Assembly: GCA_907165065.1 (NCBI GenBank)
Contig: OU015530.1
Coordinates: 47,725,465 to 47,789,464, forward strand
Reading direction: 5' to 3'
Length of the DNA stretch: 64,000 bases
Source of the DNA: Caprimulgus europaeus
Taxonomy: Eukaryota > Chordata > Aves > Caprimulgiformes > Caprimulgidae
Shown here: one piece after another, positions 36,641 through 48,732 of the stretch
Layout: each line of letters opens with the position of its first letter
Numbering within the stretch: position 1 is the stretch's first letter
Made by a program: the position numbers and the translations under genes
The notes under the pieces: model-generated
What the model saw: only the letters and a program-made list of their open reading frames with translations
Databases searched by the model: none
Told to the model about the DNA's origin: nothing

Positions 36641-39600
36641 CTTCTTTTAAAGCTAAAATTCAGTGCAACACTCCTGAAAACAGGACTATCCAGACCTTTT
36701 TTCTTTCATGTGTATCTCCTAACTGGACTGAAACCTCTTAGTTTTACCATTGCTATTAGTGGAAGCATTAACAAGAGGTTTTATCAGATCAAATGTCTAT
36801 CTATCTAAAATCAACGTAGGATTCATATTATTCCCTGGTTTGCATATCAAAAAGTATCAAAAGAGAACTGTTTGTTCAGGACAAGGAGTTATGAAGTGTC
36901 AGCGACATATTAGTTACACAGTCTGTGTATTTTCTGTCTTGTCACTTATTATCAGTACTTATTTCAGTTTTCCCCACCACAGAGCAAATGCCAGACAAGC
37001 AGTAGAATTTTACATCATTTTCTGCTACAACTAGAAACATTGTCCTTTTACTTGTATGAGAGTGGCTGTCGTGAGACTGAATTAATGGCTCTGAATGTGT
37101 GTTATGTTCATAATGGACATTAAGTCTTCCAGGTATAATTTTCTGTAAAGAAAAGTCATTTTATTTCCACCTGAATAGGCACTCTATCATACTACCCAAG
37201 TCAAACAAAGTTATTATTGGGCTTTTTGCCAAGTTGTACAGTATAGAAAGGTCATATTTTTAATAGCTTTGTACTCCCTGGTAATCAAATTTGTAAGCCT
37301 GGAGAAATAAACGACTCACATTTAACCACTGCTGTTCTGTTCATATGGTAACTTTCCTCCATGCTGCAACAGCAGAGCAGGCTGTGTTTTACTCTTATCT
37401 TGGTTATTAGCTTTGTACATTAAGGAATATCATGCTAATTACATAAGAGCAGTGATAGCAATTTGAACTATTTCTTTCTAAACTCTAGTTTTGATGACTA
37501 AACCAAAAGATCCTGTTCTCAATCAGATGTCTGCTGATAGACAAACAAGGTTACATTACTGTAAACCTGGGTGCACATAAGTGTTAATAACTTGGTTGAA
37601 TCAACAATAATTAGAAAGAACACATGCTTTTAAAAGTCATTTTTCTTCTGGTTGACTGGGCATTGCATTTGCGGGAAATGGATGCTGATTACATGCAAAT
37701 GGAATTTCTAAGGTTTTCTTGTGTTTAATTTTTAAAAATAACAATGCCCTGTTGTGCATCAGGAACAATCCAGCTTGGCTATTGTTTAGGAGCACTTGTA
37801 TGTCGAAAATGAGCTGTGAAACCTTGAAAAGTCCAGAAGAAAAGAGAAAATTTTGCATCAGCAATTGGGCTATCTGTCTTCTTAAACATTAGATTAACCT
37901 GAGGTTCTTGTGATTTTATAATAGCAGTTGTTATGAATTGTCTTAGAGTCAAGGTACAATCTGACTGGTGAGAGGAGATGAATTATTAACCTGTAACACA
38001 GGGTCTGGGAATTGGGGCTGCCAGATAGAACTGTTAGTGCGATGTGTATTGATGGCTTCCTGATGATGGGCTTTTTGTCTGTCTCAGAATAGCTGAGGCT
38101 AGTTGCAATAGCCACACTGCTTTGGTAATGATACCTTTCTTGGTCATTGCTTTCATTGACCTTTTCCTTTTTCTTTCTTGAATTTTACCTCACCTGCAAT
38201 TTGGTGGTCAGAGTTTGAAGTTTACAACCTTTGGCCATGCTTCTTGACCTCTACAATAAGATTAGACTCAGATCCTAACCGTTACCGTAAATAGTCTCTC
38301 TTACATTTAATCACTAAAAATGGTACTAAATACCATTCAGTATTTAGTCAGAAAACCTAAGCAACATTGTCATGGAGACAGAAATCATCCTCACCTGTTA
38401 CAGATTTCCTTGCTACAGTACACTGCTAGAACTGGGCTGTATGTTTTGCCTATACAACATATGCTACAAAATTTGAATCCACTTTACCTAAAAATGTTAA
38501 AGTGGATTGTTAAATCATATGATGTAAATCCCTTATTCAAAATCAAAGTGGTCTTCACTGGATTTAGCTTAATTCACTTTGGAATTATCCATATAGAATT
38601 CCAATGCATTTTAGTTAGTCAACTTAAAAAGCTCATTCAATTTACATGACCATTGGTTGTATTGTCCTCTGTCTATAGCATGTTCTTTGATAAAAAGCCT
38701 TGCTTTGTCAAACCGATGCTTTTCATAAGCATTAGAGAAGCAGCATGTTTTAGCTCTGTTGAACAGTGCTTGCCTTGTGTCTGGGTTTTATTTTAAATAT
38801 TGTAGTACTCAGGACTCACCTCTACAAGATACACATTGCTGTCTGCTCCAGCGTGATCTAGGCCCTCTCCTGTAACTGCTTTCACACAGCAGGAACCCCC
38901 AACCCAGCAGAGCACACTGCTCCATCTAAGCACAAATCTGTCAGCTTGCAAGTGTGAGGGGCTTTGCATTTTGAGTAAGTCAGACACAGAAGCAATGGCT
39001 TTTGTGAAGTGAGCCTGCATAACACAGAAAATTAAGTGGATGCTTCAATATGTTTGACAAAGGTTCTTCAGAAGTAGAGTCTTTGGGCGGGCATTGAGAA
39101 ATGAGGAAAAAGTGATGCATTTTGATTCTTACTCATTTTTGTCTTAGCTCTCCAGTTTGTAGCCATCTTTTCTTCCAGTCACTATTTTTTCTTGCCTAAT
39201 GAAACTTAAAAAGTGCAGCCCAAAAAGCAGTGCTTTTGGTTCAGAAGCATTTTTTCCCTTTCTTTGAAAAGAAATAAGTTGTTCCTGTGCCAACTATTTC
39301 TAAGGTAAATTAGAGTTTCAACGAATTATCAACAAGCAAGTTGTGTCATCACATAGGAAATAAGATTTAACTGAACAGAAATATTAGCAGGTTATTGATG
39401 TTTGAAAACAGGCATCACAAAATTTAACACATATAAAGTGTTGTCATGTGCATAATTACATTTAAAATTATGTGACTTCATATTGCCATGTTCATAATAC
39501 AGTCACCATCATCTTAGTGATGACCAAGTACTGAGCATCAAAAATCATTCTCCTAAGATGTGGTTACAAACATTTACAAGACAAGATCTTTTTCCTGAAG

Positions 39601-41728
39601 ATAAATTTAAACTTGCACAACTTTGTTCCAACAAGAGGTACTTCAAGACTGGATTGAAATCTTTGAAGAGGTAAGTCATTTTTCCATTAAGATAGGGGGA
39701 AATTGCCTTCTGGTGCTTTTAACAGAGTGAATTAGATCTCTGAGTGAAGATTTGAATTGACAAAAGGCTGATTTTAAATACATCCTCTGTATCGTGCAGA
39801 GGGCTCCAGGTTGTGACCGCTCTGCAGGCAGAGTGGTTGTGTACAGCCAAACAAATAGCCCATGACACACGCTCATGTGGAAGCTCCATTCCGGATGAGG
39901 TGATTGATTGCAGTCCACTTGCAAGGGATATTGTGCATAGACTCAGTGTGTGGCTGCAGCCAGGTCCCCCCCCTCCCAAAAAAAAAAAAAATCATTTTAA
40001 GAAGTGTAAACTCTGACTTACTGGTCAGGCTCTGCCTGAATGGTCAACATTTGATACACCCATCTGCAGGAGCAAATCTGGTGCAGATGTGTTGGGATCT
40101 TACACTTTCATATGTGTTGGTGTTTGTCTCCGAAGATGTCTGTGAATATGTTCCTTACTGACCCATGTACTACCATACCTGAAATGTTAGGTGATTTCTC
40201 CGCCTTTCCCACTTGTTTGGTGGCTGCTATTTCTCCCCTCCTTGGACTGGCACTACAGGACAGGAATGGCACATAAGCATCAAGGAGGGATTTTACACAT
40301 TGATGCAATGCAATCAATATAACAGTTGAACTGAAATCACAATGTCATGATGGACCCATTTCTAGTGTCTCCAAGCAAAGAACTCTGGTGTCTTGTGGAT
40401 GCTAGTCTCAACCAGAGACACTACAAAATAAAACAGAAATAAGGTAATTCCCTGAAACTTTAATCCAAAAAAGTCTAATTAAAAGCAAACTGAGATCTTT
40501 ACCTGCTTACAAGTGTGGAAAACAAGGGGTTTCATTCACTGTGTGCAGTTGTTATCCCCATGCAGCTACTGGAGTAATAAACACAACTGCAGGCTGCTCT
40601 CCCAGCTTATGACCTGGGACTCCTTTAAACCACACAGCATGTTTAGTGCAGTGCCACACCAGCCTTTTGACCCTTAAGTCACCAAGACACTGTCCTGTCA
40701 CCAAGACATTATCACAACATAGCGATGTGAAGATCTGGAAGGCCACTTGAATGTTAAAGTCTATATGACAATATACCTTTTACTATATATTCCCTTTAAA
40801 TTTAAACAAGGGATATCTCATTGGAAAGGCAGGTTGATTGTCTGTGAAAACATCAGTTAAGCTTGAAAGGAAATGTTCAATGAGCATAAAATTCACAAAT
40901 GCATAAATCCTTAATTTTGGAAGATGTGCAAAGGAATCTATCATTGCATTTTCCTGCCTCTTACAAATCCTGTCTAATGAGACAGTTTCAGGGCAGTTTC
41001 AAGGAACAGGTTGTGGGTATCTGGGAAATTAGAGGTCTGAGTACAGCAGGAGGTTAGAAGGTAAGCACAGAGACAAATAAGCAGGGAAACCTGCTGCAGA
41101 TCCCAGCAAGATGGAAAAACTGGCAGAAGAGTGTTCATTATGTGATAAGAACCCATGGTATTGGCAGAGACTTGGTGAAGTACAGAGAAGAAACCTAAGA
41201 CTTGGAATTTACAAAGCCACTGGAGGGGATGAATGTGTGCTCAACCCTCTAAGACTCTTGCAGTCATTGATCTTAACAGCTTGATGTTTTCTTTTGTTTA
41301 AGGCTTGTAATGTAGTCTACAGTCATTGTGCCTAAAGCAGCTTGCCGGGGCGTCAAAGAGAAGTGCCCAAAGTCAGCTTCCCTCTACCCTTCCTTTTTCT
41401 TACCTTTCCCCTGGTCCCGGTGACAAAGAACAAGCCAAAACCTTAGCTCATTTTAGCTAACTGGCACATATGACTTTCCAATATTTCAGACATATGTCAG
41501 GCATGTTCTTTGCTGTGTCTAGTTCTGAGCACATTTTCAGTGGCTTGTGCTGTTGTGGGTGTCTCTCTCCAGCACTATCTGTCCAAAAGCAGTGGTTAAG
41601 GCAAGATAGAGGTAAAGGGGAAGGGGTGATGAATGCAGATATATGTTGAAAAGCTACTATGCAAATTATTTTCTGTGGTGCCAAATCAATAGTCCCAGGC
41701 ATATTGAGGTTCAAGGTCAAATCCATTT

Positions 41729-42178
41729 CTAATGTATTTTACACAACTGCATTAAAAGACTGAACAAAAAGAGGGTGCTGTCAACAATATGAGAACCAAC
41801 TTGCCTCTGCCTCCTCCAAGCACTGCGAAGGGCAGAGTTTACAGCACTGTGCAGCTGTGCAGCTAATTGTTTGCCTGTAAAAGACTGATGGACTGCATGA
41901 TAGTGCAAGTGATGTGTATCTAAACTGAAAGAGAAATCACCTAGAGATTCCTTAATTGCATTCATTTGTATGGCTAAAGAAATAAGTTGTTCTCTGAAGA
42001 TTTCAGGCAGCATTGTGTAACACTGGATATCCCATGTATGCATTTCATATGGGGACAGATTCCAGCCCAGCAAAAAAATGAATGTGCGATCTGGGAAGGA
42101 ACTGTCATCCTCTGAAGTAAAACATTTCAGTGAACAAAGCAAAATATGACTTGTGCTCTCATCCAGAACCAAACTCAA
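41729..42178 (-). other. 149-codon open frame, unrecognised, probably chance
   Basis: Longest open frame in the window outside the CR1 copies and LTRs. The translation starts MSLVLDESTSHILLCSLKCF and shows no signal peptide, repeat, zinc finger or other motif I recognise. A rough estimate for AT-rich DNA of this length gives about one such frame by chance in a 64-kb window. No start context, splice sites or poly(A) signal supports it. Confidence 0.1.
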
Positions 42179-43079
42179 ATGTCGTCGTGAATGTGCTTCT
42201 AATTGTTTGGATCACGCAGGGTATTGTTGATAGAGGAGCTATCTGGGCAGGAAGTATTCATGTTTACAGGCACTTGAGAAACACAGAGTCATAAAATGAA
42301 AAGGGTAGAACAAAGAAAGGATTGGGGGGACAAGGCAAGGTTTTGTGTGCTTGGTTTCAATTCCTTTTCTATTTAAACATTTGTATTGCAGCACTGAGAC
42401 AGCAAATGGTTAACAGCCTAAGACAAAACCCACTGTGACCGTCAGGTCTCTGTGCAATCATCAGCAGAACTAGCTATTCTAGCCAATTTAATAGCTTGAA
42501 AATGAACTCATTAGTGGTCTTTTATCAGTGGAAAAAAGTCTATTAAATCCGGATGTGTGAAGAAGCAGTACGGAGGCTCATTTCCATCCCACTTGTGACC
42601 TGAACAAATCAGAGAAATGCTTTTCAAGGAACAGGGTCAGGCTTGACTGCAATAAGATATTTTCTACACACAGCACCCAACTTGTATCTTTCCTTCAAGT
42701 TCCTGATGCAGTTAATTTTAATTTACAGTCTATTTGTCACTCCCCACATCTCTCCCACTCGCCCCCTTCCCAGTACCACTGTCATCCATAAACATGTGAG
42801 GTGTTTATACTTTATAAAGAGAAAATGTACTACAGTCTGTTGGATTTCTTGATATACCTGCCCAGTGATAGCTCTCTGACAGCTCTGGACTCCACTTCTC
42901 ACTGACCAAGGCAACAAGATTCAGATCCTCATCTGGAAACTTGAGAACCGCAGCAGAATAATGCTGATTTACATCAGCTTGGGGTCTCACCAAAGCTATG
43001 GGCAGAGGCAAAACATACTCCAAATTAGTTTCTGCCCCTTTGGTGAGCAGAAAGCCAAATGAGAAGTGTTTGAGCTGTA

Positions 43080-43380
43080 ATCAGGACAAGGGGAAATGGC
43101 TTTAAGCTGAAAGAGGATAGGTTTAGAGGGTAGGTTTAGCTTAGATATTAGAAAGAAATTCTTCACTGTGAGGGTGGTGAGACACTGGAACAGGTTGCCC
43201 AAGGAAGTTGGGGATGCCCCCTCCCTGGAAGTGTTCAAGGCCAGGTTGGATGAGGCTTTGAGCAAACTGGTCTAGTGGAAGGTGTCCCTGCTCATGGCAG
43301 GGGGGTTGCAACTAGGTGATCTTTAAGGTCCCTTCCAACCCAAACCATTCTATGTTTCTGTGATTCTATGATTCTATGAT
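43080..43380 (+). mobile_element. CR1 LINE 3' fragment
   Basis: Begins in the C-terminal part of ORF2 (AGGACAAGGGGAAATGGCTT, then AGAAAGAAATTCTTCACTGT, coding for the RKKFFT-like motif). It goes through ACTGGAACAGGTTGCCC and the 3' UTR (GGTCTAGTGGAAGGTGTCCC, then GGTCCCTTCCAACCCAAACC) to four tail units at 43347-43378 (ATTCTATG TTTCTGTG ATTCTATG ATTCTATG). A local duplication of GGTTTAG lies near 43120. The UTR matches the 13435 fragment better than the 46005 copy, so it probably belongs to the former's subfamily. 5'-truncated, no target-site duplication seen. Confidence 0.92.
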
Positions 43381-45977
43381 ACTTCCCCCAAAAGAGGCAA
43401 AATTATTGTTTATGTCAAGATATTGACATTGCTCTAGGATTATGTCTTAAAATTACCTATAAAGAGCTATTTCTATGTTTTTTGCTTCTGACGTGATACA
43501 CAATGCTGAGTGAGCTAACTAACATGAGACCAAGATACTCATTTCCCTCAGAGGGTGGTATATCTGTGGGATAATGCTGTAAGGCAGCTGTCTGCCTTTT
43601 AGCAACAGTCCACAGGGAGTTTTAAATCTTTAGCCTCTTGAGAAGACAAGCATTTAAGGACTCTTGTTGACATAAATATTCAAAAAACATCTCATGTCTT
43701 GATATGAGTGAGTTAATTATAGTACTAACTCTAAAACCAACTACTTCAGACACTTCTGAATCACTGCATTTCCACGATGAGTGATACTGTCTTCCTAGAG
43801 AGCTGTTCACCATCACTGCATACATAGTAAAGTAACTCTGTCTTCAGCACTGTATGGGAAAGGCTGTTTCACTTTTTTCCTTGCAACTATTTGGTCAAAA
43901 GTTAAACTCATAATGGAATTAAATTATTTTTTTTAATTTAATTCCAGACATTTTATGCACATGTATTTAAACTTACATTACTTAATAATATACTAGGATT
44001 ACTTAATGGCCTCTCATCCTGCCCTGAAACATAACCCTATTATTCGAGTCTTAGCTCTCTTATGAATTGAAAATCCCAGCTATGGTAAATTCCTTTGAAA
44101 TGATGCTGGGATTTTACAGTGAGTCTGTGGGCTAGTTTGAGACCACCAAACTCATTTACTGTTGTCTGTTAAGCCAGGCATGAATCACAGATCTCTGGGG
44201 TGAAAATTCGCTTTATTAACCCTCTGGGTCACTCAGCTACCAAGGCAACGGCTTTCTGCAATGAGTAACTCCATAACTAAAGCATCAGCCACATGAAATC
44301 CAAATCCCTTGATTAGAACAGGGGTTGGTAAACCTCAGACCAGGCACATAAATACTTCCCTGAAGTTTGTTTAGCTCTTAGCAGAAGCTGTTCTCCTTCA
44401 CTTACTTTGAAAGGAACAAAATTGGAAATTGTTCCCCAGCCCACTTTGCCAGCCCAGAGCCAGCCTGATAACTTGGTTTGCAAGGTCCCAGCCCCATGGC
44501 ACACTGCAGCAATTCTTCTGTCATTTCCTTGTGTGCTCCCTCTTGCATGCCCCTATCCTGGGGGACGACCATCAATCCAGGAGGTCTGGGCATGTTATTA
44601 GCTCATCTTGTAGGAGCTGCAAGGTTTACCGAGAGCCTCTCATGCACTTTATTGTGCATCAGAAGAGGGGACAGGGGATACTTTATTCCACACAGTCCAA
44701 ACTTAAATAAATTTTTCATTAAGAATTTATTTAAGATTTTAAGGTAAGCAGAAATCTCAGTTACCTAGGAAAAAGGTTCCATCCTGCTAGGTCTTCTGAA
44801 GTCTGTTTTAATTACTGCATCTCTCTCAAAGACCTAAAAAAGGTCATAGAATTACAAGAATATGGCAAGTGATTGTAACAGGAAAATTTTGTTGAAAAAA
44901 TAAGTGTCTGTCTGATTTAAGGTGTTAAGATTTGTATTCCAGTGCACCACTACATGTCCTGCAGCACGGGCAGGCTGCAGTGGAGCACTCTTAGGCAGGT
45001 ACCATTATTACAGAGCATCGCTCAGTCTGCTTTTTCGCTGAAGCTTTTGACATGCTGTAAATTTGTTTGTAAAATTCCACTGTGCTTTTCTTAGCACATC
45101 TATAGACTGGCAGATGTGTGCATTTGTTGCTGAGAAGTAGTTTTATGTTATCTGAAGTCCCATTTTTATGTTTCAAAGTCTTTCTCCACACATGGCTGGG
45201 AATATTAAGCTCTCACAAAGCAAGGGGAGAGACCCATTTAAATAACATGCATAGAGATAACCTGCTGGCTTTTATTCTTTGTTCTCAGAAAGTATGTACT
45301 GTACAAGAAAAGAACATGGTCACCTATCCCCTTACTGGAGAAACTGTCATTCCTAATTCATTTATACAGGGTACTTAAGATGCCTTGAGCAAACTAAAAT
45401 AGGTTTAAAGGAAAATTAATCTAGTTTGACTGGAGAAAACTAGGGGTTTTTTTAGAAACGTAACACATTTGTTAAAGAAAGAGGTCGTGCTGCTTTTGTA
45501 GGCCCATTTGGGAGGACTATTCATATAATCTTTTGTTGTGTTTTCACCTCCCCATGGTGACGGCAGCCCAGCCAGCCACCAAGCACTATCCAAGCCTAAG
45601 TAATGGGTTAGATGCTCCTGTCATTGCTTGCATACGGTTTGGGTCCACACTGGGCAGCACTGTGCAAGATGAAAGGTGATGTCCCACCCCGCAGGAGGCA
45701 GAGCCCCTTGTCCTTGCCTATTGGCAGGGGGAAGACCTGAGCCACCCAGCCGCGATGGTAGCAGGGCAGCAGTGCTGTCTTGGATGTCTGCCAATAAAGC
45801 AACGGTGAAACAAAGGAGCAAGTCCTCTGAGCCCAAGAGGAAGGACCAGGCTGGCAGGGTTGCCACTACTGAGAGGTTGAACCACTCAGGAGTGAGTTTC
45901 CCATAATAACTCTACAGGACATTATCTGTTGGCCCTGCCTGAATTGTGCACACTGAGCAGTCACCTTGAAGGACAGA
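43381..45977. other. Non-coding stretch between two CR1 copies
   Basis: Nothing recognised. Open frames near 44.4-44.7 kb and 45.6-45.9 kb overlap on opposite strands in GC-richer patches and have no family signature. Confidence 0.5.
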
Positions 45978-46003
45978 GTTTAACCTCTTCTCTGAGGTTA
46001 AAC
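45978..46003. repeat. Perfect 10-bp inverted repeat at the CR1 5' junction
   Basis: GTTTAACCTC (45978-45987) and GAGGTTAAAC (45994-46003) are exact reverse complements with a 6-base loop TTCTCT. It sits right where similarity to CR1 begins, so it may have been made by fold-back synthesis when the element was inserted. Confidence 0.75.
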
Positions 46004-46011
46004 CTCCATCG

Positions 46012-47277
46012 GTCAGCCTCACCTCCATCCCTGGAAAGGTGATGGAACGACTTATCCTTGGTGCCATCTCTAGGCATATCAAGGATAAGAGGGTCATTAG
46101 GGGCAGTCAGCACGGCTTCACCAAGGGGAAGTCGTGCTTGACCAACCTTCTAGACTTTTATGAAAACACGACCAGGTGGCTGGATGATGGTAGAGCAGTG
46201 GATGTGGTCTATCTTGATTTCAGCAAAGCATTTGACACGGTCTCCCACAGCATCCTCGCTGATAAATTGAGGAAGTGTGGATTAGATGAGCAGGTAGTGA
46301 GATGGATTATTAACTGGCTGGTGGGAAGAAGCCAGAGAGTAGTGGTCAATGGGGCGGAGTCTAGTTGGAGACCTGTGTCTAGTGGAGTCCCTCAGGGGTC
46401 AGTACTAGGACCAGTATTATTCAATATATTCATAAATGACCTGGATGAGGGAATTGAGTGCACTGTCAGCAAGTTTGCTGATGATACAAAGCTGGGAGGA
46501 GTGGCTGACACTCCAGAAGGCTGTGCTGCCATCCAGAGAGACCTGGACAGGCTGGAGAGCTGGGCAGGGAAAAACTTGATGAAATATAATAAGGGCAAGT
46601 GTAGGGTGTTGCACCTGGGCAGGAACAACCCCAGGTTCCAGTATAGGTTAGGAAATGATCTCCTAGAGAGCAGTGAAGGGGAAAGGGATCTGGGAGTCCT
46701 GGTGGACAGCAGGATGACCATGAGCCAGCACTGTGCCCTTGTGGCCAGGAAGGCCAATGGCATCCTGGGGTGCATTAGAAGGGGTGTAGTCAGTAGGTCA
46801 AGAGAGGTTCTTCTTCCCCTTTACTCTGCCCTGGTGAGGCCACATCTGGAATATTGTGTCCAGTTCTGGGCCCCACAGTTCAAGAAGGACAGGGAGCTGC
46901 TTGAGAGAGTCCAGCGAAGAGCCACCAAAATGATTAAGGGAGTGGAACATCTCCCTTATGAGGAAAGGCTGAGGGAGCTGGGGCTCTTTAGCTTGGAGAA
47001 GAGGAGGCTGAGGGGGGACCTGATTAATGTTTATAAATATTTGAATGGTGAGTGTCAGGAGGATGGGGCCAGGCTCTTTGCAGTGATGACCAATGATAGG
47101 ACAAGGGGCAATGGGTGTAAGCTGGAACACAGGAGGTTCCGCTTAAATTTGAGAAAGAACTTCTTTACAGTAAGGGTGACAGAGCACTGGAACAGGCTGC
47201 CCAGGGAGGTTGTGGAGTCTCCTTCTCTGGAGACATTCAAGACCCGCCTGGACGCCTTCCTGTGCGAACTCATCTAG
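46012..47277 (+). pseudogene. CR1 ORF2, C-terminal part, still open (reverse transcriptase)
   Basis: About 422 uninterrupted codons ending at TAG 47275-47277. They encode the polymerase domain that reverse-transcribes CR1 RNA at the target site. There is no genuine start codon: the fragment enters in frame at [14 protein letters not shown], and the GTG/ATG pair at 46039-46044 is internal. Counting from that point, [10 protein letters not shown] carries the box A aspartate at residue 60, [10 protein letters not shown] is at 116-125, FADD at 146-149, and the thumb-like [20 protein letters not shown] follows, then VQRRATKM. The end is [15 protein letters not shown]...[18 protein letters not shown]. 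The endonuclease and the first RT block are absent, so it cannot be an autonomous element even though no stop or frameshift is present. Confidence 0.92.
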
Positions 47278-47341
47278 GTGTTCCTGCTCCAGCAGGGGGA
47301 TTGGACTAGATGATCTTTCGAGGTCCCTTCCAATCCCTAAT

Positions 47342-47373
47342 ATTCTGTGATTCTGTGATTCTGTGATTCTCTG
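47342..47373 (+). repeat. CR1 3' tail, four 8-bp units
   Basis: ATTCTGTG three times, then ATTCTCTG. This is the CR1 equivalent of a poly(A) tail and fixes orientation and 3' end. Confidence 0.95.
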
Positions 47374-48711
47374 CAACAAAGCCATTTAAGAGGTGTGTGT
47401 TGGCTGAGAATGACGTCTCAGCCTTGTCTTCTTTCCTTCTCACATCTCAGGGAGCCCTATTTCTGTGGCTTTTTGTGTTGAAGGATTTTTACTTTGTTGC
47501 TCTGTGAATAGAGATTTAAAGCAGTTATTTTTCTGAAAACACTAGCTAAAGTACTTTGTAGAAATTAATACAATATTTTTCATTAAACTCATCAAATTAG
47601 TCTTTTTTTGGAGGAAGGAGAAACACAGTACTAATATGCATGATGGTTCTTAGGTTTTTATGATATATATATGCTCTCTGTCAGGTTGGTGGCAATGTCA
47701 GTGTGCTATTCCTCAAAATAACAGTTGATACAATTAATGGGCAATGTGCCCAAGTAGCAACCCTTCTTGATGTGTCTGTATCCTGTCAAGAGTACTACAA
47801 AAGTCTTCCTAATGGTTGTATGGTGGTATTTAATCATGTTGCTGTACAATAGTAATATTGCTACTTGTACAGATTTTTCCTACAACTTTTAAAAGGACGC
47901 AGATTTCTGTCATATGTATCCATGGAAAAGATTTGAACTTTTGTCCTGAAAATGTATTCCAGGGGAAAAGTAAGAGCCACAGTCCCTTTTGAAATTGCAA
48001 ATGTAGGTAAAAAACCAAAATCCCAAGATGCATGTTTTTCATTACTTGTATTAAAGTTCTGTAAACGTGTTAATGAGAGAAAGGTTCTCTTTTTAAAAGA
48101 AGAGAATTGTGAATTCACTGAATTTCTCGTGAAAAAAAACAACCTGTAGGTATTATACTGGTTGTAACTAAAGTTATTTAGAAGCAAGGTGAACAGACTG
48201 CAGTGTTTATTTAGGGACTAAAAAAATATTCCAAAATTCTATCCTGGCACCAATAAGAAACTATTTTTTGGAAAATACTGAGATAAAAGCTCTTTGGAAT
48301 AATAGAGGAGTTTGTCCATTTACCTATTTTTAAAAAAAATCTGGACTGTGTATATGTAGCATCTCTTCATTTTCTTTATAGATTTAAAACAGAACATTAT
48401 GTGGATATTTAGAGCTAGACATTGCAACATAGCTAACATATTTATTCTAGTAGCTCACCTCAAAAATTCATTAAATTAATCCTCCCAGATGTCCAGGCCA
48501 GTACTTATCCCTTCAATGTTATCTTCTGTGTAATTATAAGTGGTCTCCATATGCTAACTTAGCTTCGCTGTTACACAGGTTGCACAGCACCTGTTGTGCA
48601 GGTTAATGTGTGTTAGATAGCAGCAGGACAAATGTGGACATTTTTTAGACAAAATTCTTTCTAGGTTCTGATTTGAATCTTCTAAGATACCCATGGTTAT
48701 ACATCATAACT

Positions 48712-48732
48712 TTAAGAGCATGATGCTCTTAA
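48712..48732. repeat. Perfect palindrome with one central base
   Basis: TTAAGAGCAT-G-ATGCTCTTAA: 10-bp arms around a single G. By a rough estimate about 0.1 such structures are expected per 64 kb, so it is mildly unusual. Confidence 0.7.

Larger units (their letters stand above)
35146..43079. other. Unique non-coding stretch
   Basis: No complete gene and no transposon recognised. It holds a doubtful exon-like segment on the minus strand near 36.0-36.3 kb, a (GTTT)n run at 36.6 kb, a C-then-A homopolymer pair near 39.97 kb, and an unrecognised 149-codon open frame at 41729-42178 on the minus strand that I consider chance. Confidence 0.5.
46005..47373 (+). mobile_element. CR1 LINE, 5'-truncated, comparatively young
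   Basis: About 1.37 kb: reverse transcriptase from the NYRPVSL region onward, ORF2 C-terminus, a 3' UTR of about 65 bp (CCAGCAGGGGGATTGGACTA, then GAGGTCCCTTCCAATCCC), and four 8-bp tail units at 47342-47373 (three ATTCTGTG, one ATTCTCTG). The ORF is open to its natural stop and the tail is nearly uniform, so this copy is probably younger than the other CR1 copies in the window. The tail and UTR differ from those at 43080 and 13435, implying another subfamily. No target-site duplication seen. Confidence 0.95.

Noticed and set aside
41729-42178. 149-codon open frame as a possible novel gene
   Set aside because: Its length is within chance expectation for this composition and window size, with no motif, splice signal or neighbouring exon. 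Listed only as a low-confidence feature.
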